From positions 682,001-746,000 of the forward strand of contig NZ_JAPIVS010000003.1 in the NCBI RefSeq assembly GCF_026239695.1: a stretch of DNA of 64,000 nt, given 5' to 3'. Numbering within the stretch: position 1 is the first letter of the stretch; the number at the start of each line of letters is the position of its first letter. The notes under the pieces were generated by a model. The model was not told the origin of the DNA. It searched no databases and worked only from the letters and a program-made list of their open reading frames with translations. Shown piece by piece: positions 45,564 to 53,319 of the stretch. Source of the stretch: Pedobacter sp. MC2016-15 (lineage in GTDB: Bacteria > Bacteroidota > Bacteroidia > Sphingobacteriales > Sphingobacteriaceae). Made by a program: the position numbers and the translations under genes.

Positions 45564-46079
45564 ATGGCAGGTCAATTGAAAGAGGGGGGATTGTTTGAAT
45601 TTTTTACAGCATGTTTACAGGATCTGTATAATGCGGAGAAAAAATTTGTAAAATGTGCGGCAGCGTTATCAATTGCGGCTTATACGGTTGAACTTCAAAC
45701 CGCCCTGCTATCGCAGTCGCAGGAGTCTGAAAAACACATTGAGCGACTGGAGCAGGTGTTTAAACACCTTACACTTGTCCCCGGAGAGGGGAAATGCAAG
45801 ATCATTGAGCTGCTGAGCGACAAATCAGCCGATATCGTTAAGACCGTAGAAACTGGTACTGCGCTGCGCGATACCGCCATCATCTACGCTGTGCAACTTA
45901 TTGGCCATTACAAAATTGCCTGTTACGGAAGTTTGATCTCCCTGCTGGAAGAGATCGAAGAGGACAATGCCCAGGTATTGCTGGAAAGATGTCTGTCGGA
46001 TGAAAAACATGCAGATACACAACTGACCCAGCTCGCCATTTTGGTGATTAATCCGGCAGCGAAGAGAGAATCTGTGTAG
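45564..46079 (+). CDS. Ferritin-like DUF892 protein (YciE/YciF family)
   Basis: 171 residues from the ATG at 45564; an upstream GTG-initiated extension is unlikely. Four-helix bundle with LFEFFTACLQDLYNAEKKFVK, SEKHIERLEQVF, LIGHYKIACYGSL and ERCLSDEKHADTQLTQLA. Glu and His residues in helices 1, 2 and 4 fit a di-iron site of the ferritin type. YciF-like proteins are linked to osmotic and oxidative stress in E. coli, but the enzymatic role is uncertain. It is 4 bp from the convergent HTH gene. Confidence 0.88.
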   Translation: MAGQLKEGGLFEFFTACLQDLYNAEKKFVKCAAALSIAAYTVELQTALLSQSQESEKHIERLEQVFKHLTLVPGEGKCKIIELLSDKSADIVKTVETGTALRDTAIIYAVQLIGHYKIACYGSLISLLEEIEEDNAQVLLERCLSDEKHADTQLTQLAILVINPAAKRESV

Positions 46080-46083
46080 CCAC

Positions 46084-46440
46084 TTATTTCTTTTGTTGTC
46101 GCATGCACTGGTGATACAGTTCGGCAACCTGGAAATATTTTTCTTTCCAGTTGTCTCTGTCAAGCTCCAGCTCGTCATAGCTCATGGAAGGCTCTGTGCG
46201 TTGTTTCCGGTGTGGATCCATCTCAGGGAAGGCCTCTGCAAAATCATAATTGAGTATCTTCCCATATTTAATGAGGATACCAAATGAAAGATCGGATTTT
46301 TTGATATGGTTATAAAATGTAGACCTGTCGAAGCCGGCCGCTTCCGTCAATACATTAATCTTGATCCCTTTTTTACGGACCAGCTCGTTCAGATATTCGC
46401 CTCTATGTTTCTTAAAATCCTCGTTTTTCACTATAAACAA
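46084..46440 (-). CDS. Small HTH DNA-binding protein
   Basis: About 118 residues. The centre has a helix-turn-helix of XRE/phage type: GIKINVLTEAAGFDRSTFYN followed by HIKKSDLSFGILIKYGKIL. The C-terminal third is charged and probably coiled (YDELELDRDNWKEKYFQVAE). No ATG is available: the frame opens with TTG at 46440 or GTG at 46431, since a stop lies three codons above. The GTG start gives MKNEDFKKHRGEYL, which is plausible. Phased TCTACAT sites upstream are probable binding sites, suggesting autoregulation. Confidence 0.7.
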   Translation of the reverse strand: MFIVKNEDFKKHRGEYLNELVRKKGIKINVLTEAAGFDRSTFYNHIKKSDLSFGILIKYGKILNYDFAEAFPEMDPHRKQRTEPSMSYDELELDRDNWKEKYFQVAELYHQCMRQQKK

Positions 46441-46466
46441 GGTAAAAGTTTAATATTTGAAAATTT

Positions 46467-46557
46467 TCTACATTTTATTTTAATTTATCTACATTTATGT
46501 AGATATTTGTTGACGTTATGTAGAGCTTTACTCTCTATTGCACTGAATTACTCTACA
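46467..46557. promoter_or_regulatory. Phased TCTACAT/ATGTAGA array, candidate operator
   Basis: Half-sites: TCTACAT at 46467 and 46488, ATGTAGA at 46497 and 46518, TCTACA at 46552. The two middle sites form a perfect 18-bp palindrome (46487-46504). Like-oriented sites are 21 bp apart in both cases, two helical turns. A GATATTTG -7-like box (46502-46509) overlaps the palindrome. Confidence 0.55.
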
Positions 46558-46697
46558 GTATTTGGGGTGATTGATCAAATATTTTGTGATCAGAGAAGAA
46601 TAGAATCAAAATATAGCTTCTTCAGATTGAATGATTAAGCTTTGATGTGGCTCGTAACAGAAATCTGGTAAATTTCAATTCTTACGAGATCTATCAT

Positions 46698-46735
46698 GCA
46701 GCCGGACCCTACATTTGTAGGGTCGGTTGCTTTTA
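46698..46735 (+). terminator. Strong hairpin with T run, no gene upstream on this strand
   Basis: A 9-bp perfect inner stem (GACCCTACA/TGTAGGGTC) extends to 15 bp with one bulged G, then TTTTAT follows. It looks like an intrinsic terminator but no plus-strand ORF precedes it within 600 bp, so it may end a short RNA starting in 46500-46690. Confidence 0.5.
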
Positions 46736-46797
46736 TAGCGTACCTGTCCGTAGATGTTAAATGTACTACTAAATCAGTAGTCTTTGATTAATTATTT

Positions 46798-46805
46798 TAT
46801 ATTTG
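46798..46805 (+). promoter_or_regulatory. -7 element TATATTTG before the TauE/SafE gene
   Basis: Exact TAnnTTTG match 23 bp before the ATG. No TTTG at the ideal distance is seen. An ACTACT-AAATC-AGTAGT inverted repeat at 46765-46781 lies where a regulator could block the polymerase. Confidence 0.45.
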
Positions 46806-46828
46806 CTGACGAGATACATTCATATTAA

Positions 46829-47803
46829 ATGCAGGAACAGGGAAGCACCACACCACACGAAGCCAGACACGAATCAAAACAACACACTGAAGGCAAACAT
46901 CCCGTAAGGGGAGAAAAATATTGGCGCATCATAGCTGGCAGATGTTTATTCGCACTGGCTTTTATGATTATCGGTCATCTGATCGCTTCCTTTTATCCCA
47001 TGACCAACCTGATCAATGCCTTCAAAGCCTTTGGAAATACCCTCGGTCTTGAATCTGCATTTGGCTGGATGTTGCTCGCCGGTTTCATCGCGCAACTGGT
47101 TGATGGCGCTCTGGGCATGGGTTACGGTGTGATTTCTACGACAGTACTGCTATCCACCGGTTTAAACCCCGCTGCCATCAGCGGAAGTATCCACACTGCC
47201 GAAATGTTTTCCAGCGGTGCTTCGGGATTCAGCCATTACCGCTTTGGCAATATCAATAAAAAACTTTTTAAAACCCTGCTGTTGCCGGGAGTGCTGGGCT
47301 CTGTATTGGGTGCAGTATTACTTTGTTATCTGGGAGAGGAATATGGCGACTGGCTCAGGCCAACATTGTCGGTTTATACGTTATTGCTGGGAGCGAGGAT
47401 TTTACTCAATGCTTTTAAAAAGAAAAATGAATCCCGTAAGGTGAAACATGCCGGATGGCTGGCCGGTGCAGGCGGATTTCTGGACTCATTTGGTGGGGGA
47501 GGCTGGGGTCCATTGGTAACAAGTACCCTCATTGCCAAAGGCAAAACACCACGTTATATTATAGGTACTGTGAGTCTGACAGAATTTTTCGTTACCCTTG
47601 GCAGCGCGCTTACCTTTTTTATCATCCTCGGAACAAGCCATATTCAAACCATTGCAGGCCTCATCATTGGTGGTGTACTCGCTGCACCTATTGCCGCAAA
47701 AATGGCCGGGAAACTGAATACGAAAACTATCCTGATTGCTGTAGGTGTCCTTGTCATTATCTCCAGCGCCAGAACTATCCTCAAAACCACCGGGCTGCTG
47801 TAA
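46829..47803 (+). CDS. TauE/SafE-family membrane exporter (sulfite or organosulfonate type)
   Basis: 324 residues with a hydrophilic N-terminal tail rich in His, Glu and Lys (about 1-35) and roughly eight hydrophobic segments. Two repeated family motifs are visible: GFIAQLVDGALGMGYGVISTT and GFLDSFGGGGWGPLVTSTL, the classic duplicated TauE blocks. Members export sulfite, sulfoacetate or related anions; the substrate here is not known. It is convergent with the PIF1 helicase. Confidence 0.9.
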   Translation: MQEQGSTTPHEARHESKQHTEGKHPVRGEKYWRIIAGRCLFALAFMIIGHLIASFYPMTNLINAFKAFGNTLGLESAFGWMLLAGFIAQLVDGALGMGYGVISTTVLLSTGLNPAAISGSIHTAEMFSSGASGFSHYRFGNINKKLFKTLLLPGVLGSVLGAVLLCYLGEEYGDWLRPTLSVYTLLLGARILLNAFKKKNESRKVKHAGWLAGAGGFLDSFGGGGWGPLVTSTLIAKGKTPRYIIGTVSLTEFFVTLGSALTFFIILGTSHIQTIAGLIIGGVLAAPIAAKMAGKLNTKTILIAVGVLVIISSARTILKTTGLL

Positions 47804-47874
47804 GTTTTTCTCAAACATTTTTGTAATGTCTACTAAAATGTATTCCCTACGTTGCAGCTAAATGAAGTGTTCTA

Positions 47875-49791
47875 TCAGAATAGCTGCAGGTTATTTGCTG
47901 CCTGCTGGCCGCCCCCTGTAGCTGCGGTCTTAACCATCAGCTTTGCTTTATGTATATTGATCCAGCTGGTGTAATTCTCCTGCTGGATCGGTGTTTTCAA
48001 AAGCTCCACGGAGAGTTGCAACAGGCTGATCCTGTTTTCTACAATTGTTCTGTACTTCTGAAATGAATGTTGTATTTGTTGTTCCGACTTTGTTTTTGGT
48101 TTGATCCTGATGTTTTTATTGACATGGTTCAGCACGGACAGGTTGATTTCCTTGATAAAATAACTTACTGCAGATTCAATCCTTGCCTGCAGGGCTGCCT
48201 GATCAGCAAAGCCATTTTCCTTGTGCAGGTTTTTCAGCTGGGTCTGAAACCGTTCAGATACTGACATCAGCTCTGTTACAGATTTTTTGAGCTGCGCCAG
48301 CAATGCCCTGAATTCAGGAAGATTCGTCTTTACGATTTCCGCATTGGAAAGCAGCGCTTCGAGGCCAACCAGCATCTGGTTAAAGGAGAACCGGTTTAGT
48401 ACCAGCTGCAGGATAAACTTCTCCTGTTCAGTAACCATAATCCCATCCATATCTTCTTCCCTTGCCGGCTTCATATAGCCGATCACTTCGGGGTTAGACC
48501 TTAGGCTTTCCGTATTGATCTTAGATCTCAGGATCAGTCCGTTGAGTGTTCTCACGCGGCTCAATGCCACATATACCTGCCCGGCAACAAATGATTTGCC
48601 GGCATCAATGATCGCACTGTCAAATGTGAGTCCCTGACTTTTGTGAATCGTTACTGCCCAGGCCAGCTTTACCGGATACTGTGAAAACTCGCCCACCTGT
48701 TGCTGTACAATGGTCTGTTCATCATCAGTTTTATAGTCGAACGACTGCCATGAGGTTCTTTCCAGCAGCAGATCGTCCTCATCCGGAAAGGATACATAGA
48801 TTTCAGTATCCCGGATAGATTTCACCTTTCCGATCTTGCCGTTATAAAACTTCCGCTCATCGCCCGTATCGTTTTTGATAAACATGATCTGTGCACCTTC
48901 CTTCAGCTTCAGGCTCTGTTCCGCCTGCAGACCGGCTTCACGAAACTCACCGCTGAGCTCGCCGTCAAAGGTATATTCTGTTCCCGGCAGTGCATCCAGT
49001 TTCTCCTTGTTGATGGCCGTCGCTTCCGCATTGTGCGAAGTAATAATGATGGGGTTTAATTCTTCCGAAGCCGCAAATGTGGGATTATACCTGTTGTTCA
49101 GTAAGGACAGGGTAGTATCATCGATCTGGTTATTTCTGATGGAGTTGAGGATATTGATAAACTCCGGTTCCGTCTGCCGGAACACGGTAGTGAGTTCAAT
49201 CTGCAGCAAGGGATTTCTGCTGATGACATGGCTGTCGAAAAAGTAAGGGGAGAGGTATGCAGTCCTTAAAAAGGCCCAGTCTTCCCTTTTGATCACTGGT
49301 GGCAGCTGGTACAGATCGCCGATCAGCAGCAGCTGCACACCACCGAAGGGGGCATTGTTTTTTCTGACAAAACGCAATATGGAATCGATGACATCCATCA
49401 GGTCGCATCGTACCATCGATACCTCGTCGATCACCAGCAGCTCCAGCTCCAGAAACAGGTTCATCTTTTCCCGGTTATAGCTGGAATCTGAGACGAGCGA
49501 CTGGATGGACATAAATCCTGCCTGCAGATTTTGCAGACTGATATCTCCGGGGAAAAATGAACCGCTGGGTAACTGGAAAAATGAATTGATGGTCGTACCT
49601 TTTGCGTTCATGGCCGCTACACCTGTTGGGGCAACGATTACCATCTTTTTGGAACTCGTTTCCTTAATCTTTTTTAAAAGCGTAGTTTTTCCTGTTCCTG
49701 CCTTTCCTGTAAGAAAAATATTCTGATTGGTGTAATCAATAAAAGAAAGTATTTTGTCAAAGATGGAATTGGCAGTCGTCATGGTACTCAT
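47875..49791 (-). CDS. PIF1-like SF1 DNA helicase
   Basis: 638 residues. Walker A is LTGKAGTGKTTLLKKI near residues 27-42, motif Ia is VAPTGVAAMNAKGTTINSFF, Walker B is LLVIDEVSMVRCDLMD, motif III is LLIGDLYQLPPV, and the UvrD_C_2-type C-terminal core shows WAVTIHKSQGLTFDSAIIDAG with VALSRVRTLNGL. This is the PIF1/RecD2-like 5'-3' helicase arrangement. The last 200 residues are helical and of unknown role. It lies 27 bp downstream of the TonB receptor gene on the same strand and could share its transcript. Confidence 0.93.
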   Translation of the reverse strand: MSTMTTANSIFDKILSFIDYTNQNIFLTGKAGTGKTTLLKKIKETSSKKMVIVAPTGVAAMNAKGTTINSFFQLPSGSFFPGDISLQNLQAGFMSIQSLVSDSSYNREKMNLFLELELLVIDEVSMVRCDLMDVIDSILRFVRKNNAPFGGVQLLLIGDLYQLPPVIKREDWAFLRTAYLSPYFFDSHVISRNPLLQIELTTVFRQTEPEFINILNSIRNNQIDDTTLSLLNNRYNPTFAASEELNPIIITSHNAEATAINKEKLDALPGTEYTFDGELSGEFREAGLQAEQSLKLKEGAQIMFIKNDTGDERKFYNGKIGKVKSIRDTEIYVSFPDEDDLLLERTSWQSFDYKTDDEQTIVQQQVGEFSQYPVKLAWAVTIHKSQGLTFDSAIIDAGKSFVAGQVYVALSRVRTLNGLILRSKINTESLRSNPEVIGYMKPAREEDMDGIMVTEQEKFILQLVLNRFSFNQMLVGLEALLSNAEIVKTNLPEFRALLAQLKKSVTELMSVSERFQTQLKNLHKENGFADQAALQARIESAVSYFIKEINLSVLNHVNKNIRIKPKTKSEQQIQHSFQKYRTIVENRISLLQLSVELLKTPIQQENYTSWINIHKAKLMVKTAATGGGQQAANNLQLF

Positions 49792-49818
49792 ACCGCAAAA
49801 ATAAGGATTATTTAAGGA

Positions 49819-52302
49819 TTAGAACACATATCCGATACTGGTCATGTAGTTTCTTGGTGTACCCGGAAACAATCTGTTGAAATCATAACCTCCGATCCAA
49901 TGTGTTTTATCAAAGATATTATTGAAGTTAACCGCCATTTTGAATTTCTTTACAGAATAAGACAAGGCCGCATTCACCAAAGTATATCCCGGAAGCTGTA
50001 AGGCACTGTTCAGGGTATTTCTTTTGGTTACATAGTTGGAACCGATGGCGATGCCAAGACCTTTCAGCTCTCTGCTGCCAAATACATATTTAGCCCATAC
50101 GTTACCCTGCGAACGGGGAGCATTCGGCATCAGCGTACCCACCTCTTCAGCTACATCACTTTCTGTAATGATAGCTTTATTGTACGAGAAGTTTGCCAGA
50201 ATGCTCAGATTCGCATTTACAGAACCATAAATATCCGTTTCTATACCCGTAGAACGTTGTTCACCCACCTGACGTAACAAATCAGGATTAGCATCATCAT
50301 TCGCGTTGATCAGGATGTTTTTCTCTTCAATACGGTAAGCAGCAATATTAATTGCCAACCGCTTTTCAAACAATTCCATCTTCACACCACCTTCGATCAT
50401 TTTTCCCATCAGCGGATCAAAAGGACCTCCAAAAACTGCAGCATTACCTACAGTAGCAGCTCCCTGTGGCTGATAACTCTCCGTATATGTTCCGTAGATG
50501 CTTAAGGGCGCTATTGGTGTAAACACTAAACCAACCCGCGGCAAGAGGGCCGACTGATCTACCTTCTGCTCGTCTGCTTCTCCGGCTTTGATCAGATCCA
50601 CATAATACTCTTTGCGGAGAGCCAGCAACAGCTGGAATTTGTTCCATTTAACCTGATCCTGGATATAAACGCCATTTACATAATATTTGCTGGGCGTATT
50701 TTCATTGATGGTTGCAGAGGTAAAGTAATCACTCATCAGCGCAAAGGAGTAATCGGGGTTGGTGAGGTCAAAATGAGGCACGTTTGGCACTGGTCTGTTG
50801 TTAACGATCAGGTATCTGCTGCTGTTTGCCGGATTGTAACTGTTGATGGTGCCCGTATTGGCAGCATTACGATATCCCCTGGCACTGATCGAAGAATTGT
50901 TGTCCTTTGGAAAAGCACTTTGTATATAATCGTAACCAAATAAAACTTTGTGTGTCAGCGGACCAGTTTTCAGATCGTAAGTTCCATAAAGCGTCAGGTT
51001 ATCCGTATTATTGGTGGTGAACCTCCTGGAGGCACGCATTTCCATCAGTGTGGGGATCGGCAATCCGGCTGCATCTACAGCATAATTATTGGATGTCCTG
51101 TGTTCCATCAGATCTTCTTTCCAGAAAAATTTCATGTACGAGGCATTGATACTCAACTTATCAGATATCTTCCGCTGAATGGAGATCGTTGAAAACAAGT
51201 TTGTCTGTTTCAGGAAATCATTGTCTTTACCAATGGCAAAAGAAATCGGTGTACTGTAAAGTAACTCCGCACCGGCACCGGCAGTGGCACCAAAAATTGG
51301 CTGTCCACGGTCCAGGCGACCATTAGTTCTGGAATAGACCATCTCAAAATTCACTTTGGTTTTATCATCTGGTATAAATGAAAAAGAAGGGGCAATCACA
51401 ATATCCTCGCTGCCCTGCAAAACACGGAAGGAGCCTGCATTCTGATAGGCCAGGTTTAAGCGGTACAGGAAGGTCTTTGCGCTGTCGATCGGACCAGTAA
51501 AGTCAGTCGCGATTCTGGTGGTGTTATAACTACCGGTAGAGAGCATGACCGACTTCCGGTCTTCGTTCAGCGGCTTTTTTGTGATGATATTTACAGTACC
51601 ACCCGGATCCGTATTGGCAAACATGGCAGATGCCGGACCTTTGATGACCTCCATTTTTTCTACGTAGGGAAGGAGGGATGAGCTCCAGCCATTAGAAATA
51701 GTTCTCAGGCCATTGATCAGTGAGTTGGATGCACGGAAGCCCCTGATCACAATATCATTGTCATAAGTAGAAAATGCATTTACCCCACTCATGTTTTTTA
51801 TCAGGTCGATCGTACGGAAGGCCTGCTGGTCTTCTATCACTTCTTTGGTGACATAACTGATAGCCTGTGGGATATCGCGCAAAGCGGTTTCCGTTTTTGA
51901 TCCCGAGAAAGAACCGCTGGCCTTGTAGGACCTTTCTTTCCGGCCGGTGATCTCCACATTTTGAAGCTGCCCACTGTCTTCTGCCAGCGCTGCATTAAAG
52001 TGATGCAGGCTTTCTGTTGTCAGATCTGCTTTCTTGAGCTGTATTTTATAGCCAATGAAGCTAAACCTCAGGGTATATTTCCCAGGCTTCAATTGCAATT
52101 GGTAATGTCCCTGCGCATCCGTAGAGGTGCTGGTTTTCAGTTCTTCCACTCTGACTGATACATTCGGGACCGGTTTCCCTTTTTCATCTTCAACCCTGCC
52201 TTCAATGACAAGGTCTGTTGTCGTTTGTGCCTGTGCGTTATCACTCAGCATTCCAAGGGATATCCCTGCAATGGTGAGGAGCTTAAGTAAAGTTGTTCTC
52301 AT
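49819..52302 (-). CDS. TonB-dependent siderophore-type receptor
   Basis: 827 residues. Signal peptide about 1-25 (DNAQAQ), then a carboxypeptidase-regulatory-like domain (VEGRVEDEKGKPVPNVSVRV and TDAQGHYQLQLKPGKYTLRF, about 30-110), plug domain (ALRDIPQAISYVTKEVIEDQ, VEKMEVIKGPASAMFANTDPGG, about 130-260) and barrel. The IPQAISVV-type plug, the IKGPASxxxG motif and the closing DKTHWIGGYDFNRLFPGTPR-like region are typical of FhuA/FpvA siderophore receptors, so iron uptake is more likely than sugar uptake. No SusD follows. A palindrome overlapping its promoter suggests repression. Confidence 0.93.
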   Translation of the reverse strand: MRTTLLKLLTIAGISLGMLSDNAQAQTTTDLVIEGRVEDEKGKPVPNVSVRVEELKTSTSTDAQGHYQLQLKPGKYTLRFSFIGYKIQLKKADLTTESLHHFNAALAEDSGQLQNVEITGRKERSYKASGSFSGSKTETALRDIPQAISYVTKEVIEDQQAFRTIDLIKNMSGVNAFSTYDNDIVIRGFRASNSLINGLRTISNGWSSSLLPYVEKMEVIKGPASAMFANTDPGGTVNIITKKPLNEDRKSVMLSTGSYNTTRIATDFTGPIDSAKTFLYRLNLAYQNAGSFRVLQGSEDIVIAPSFSFIPDDKTKVNFEMVYSRTNGRLDRGQPIFGATAGAGAELLYSTPISFAIGKDNDFLKQTNLFSTISIQRKISDKLSINASYMKFFWKEDLMEHRTSNNYAVDAAGLPIPTLMEMRASRRFTTNNTDNLTLYGTYDLKTGPLTHKVLFGYDYIQSAFPKDNNSSISARGYRNAANTGTINSYNPANSSRYLIVNNRPVPNVPHFDLTNPDYSFALMSDYFTSATINENTPSKYYVNGVYIQDQVKWNKFQLLLALRKEYYVDLIKAGEADEQKVDQSALLPRVGLVFTPIAPLSIYGTYTESYQPQGAATVGNAAVFGGPFDPLMGKMIEGGVKMELFEKRLAINIAAYRIEEKNILINANDDANPDLLRQVGEQRSTGIETDIYGSVNANLSILANFSYNKAIITESDVAEEVGTLMPNAPRSQGNVWAKYVFGSRELKGLGIAIGSNYVTKRNTLNSALQLPGYTLVNAALSYSVKKFKMAVNFNNIFDKTHWIGGYDFNRLFPGTPRNYMTSIGYVF

Positions 52303-52325
52303 CTCTCTATTTTTAATAAGTCTAA

Positions 52326-52338
52326 ATTGCGACGCAAT
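52326..52338. promoter_or_regulatory. Palindrome ATTGCG-A-CGCAAT before the receptor gene
   Basis: Perfect 6-bp arms around one base, 24 bp before the receptor start codon. On the minus strand it overlaps a TAGTATTG -7-like box, so binding here would block transcription. It differs from the Fur consensus. Confidence 0.4.
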
Positions 52339-52482
52339 ACTAATTAAAAATAGCTGGACTTACAAGAGAATGTATGTTGTAACTTTTACTATGAGTAGAA
52401 ATAATAATCTCCATTAAATATTAAATTTGTTTGGATAACGTTATTGTTATATTGGACATCACCACGGCTTTAAATTATTGAT

Positions 52483-53313
52483 ATGAAATACACCACATTT
52501 ATAACTGCAGCGGAAGCGTATAAAAATCTGGATAATCCTGACTTTCTCTTTATTGATTGCTCGTATGCGCTGGCAGACGGCAGATGGGGCAGGGGAGAAT
52601 ATGAAAAAGGACATATTCCAAATGCACTGTATGCAGATTTACATGATGATTTATCCGGCGCTATCGTTGCCGGCAAAACCAGTCGTCACCCTCTTCCAAC
52701 AAAGGCAGAGCTGATTGCTACGTTTTCCCGTTTTGGCATTACGGAACAGACGCAGGTAGTGGTTTATGATATGCAGTCGGGAGCCATGGCTGCAGCCCGG
52801 TTGTGGTGGCTGTTGCAATGGGCAGGCCATGCAAATGTTGCCGTGCTCTCCGGTGGAAAGACGAACTGGGAAAAAGCTGGTTTTCCGCTTAGTCAGCAAC
52901 AGACGCAACACAACGAAAGCGCTTTTAAAGCCGATTTTAAGGATGAGCTTTTGGTTCAGGCCGGGGATGTAATGGAAGAAATTTCAACTACAGGCAGCTG
53001 CATTATTGATTCCCGTACCAATGACAGGTACCAGGGACAGAATGAAACGATTGATCCCATTGCCGGGCATATTCCAAAGGCAGTGTCAATGCCCTTCAAT
53101 ACGCTGCTCAACCCTGAGGGAATGGTAGAGGACAGCGCACAGATTGGGACTTATTTTGAATCTGTACCGGATCATGCCGTGTTTTATTGCGGCTCCGGAG
53201 TAACTGCAGCGTTTAACATCCTGTTGTTTGTACATGCGCGCAGGACATTCCCCAAATTATATGCAGGCTCATGGAGTGAATGGATCACAGATCAAAGCAG
53301 GCCGGTGGAATAA
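52483..53313 (+). CDS. sseA: Sulfurtransferase with two rhodanese domains (3-mercaptopyruvate type)
   Basis: 276-residue cytosolic protein. The N-terminal rhodanese (about 5-130) lacks a catalytic cysteine, and the C-terminal one (about 155-270) carries C236 in YCGSGVTAA. The CGSGVTA loop is the mark of 3-mercaptopyruvate sulfurtransferases; thiosulfate sulfurtransferases more often have CRKGVTA. It passes sulfane sulfur to thiols or cyanide. Its stop is 6 bp from the stop of the convergent CstB-like gene, which handles persulfides, so the pair is functionally consistent. Confidence 0.92.
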   Translation: MKYTTFITAAEAYKNLDNPDFLFIDCSYALADGRWGRGEYEKGHIPNALYADLHDDLSGAIVAGKTSRHPLPTKAELIATFSRFGITEQTQVVVYDMQSGAMAAARLWWLLQWAGHANVAVLSGGKTNWEKAGFPLSQQQTQHNESAFKADFKDELLVQAGDVMEEISTTGSCIIDSRTNDRYQGQNETIDPIAGHIPKAVSMPFNTLLNPEGMVEDSAQIGTYFESVPDHAVFYCGSGVTAAFNILLFVHARRTFPKLYAGSWSEWITDQSRPVE

Positions 53314-53319
53314 TCAATC

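Larger units (their letters stand above)
46441..46828. other. Intergenic region with operator-like sites and a strong hairpin
   Basis: This 388-bp gap has no credible ORF. It contains the phased TCTACAT/ATGTAGA array (46467-46557), a hairpin at 46698-46730, a 6-bp inverted repeat at 46765-46781 and a TATATTTG -7 box at 46798-46805 for the exporter gene. Confidence 0.6.
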
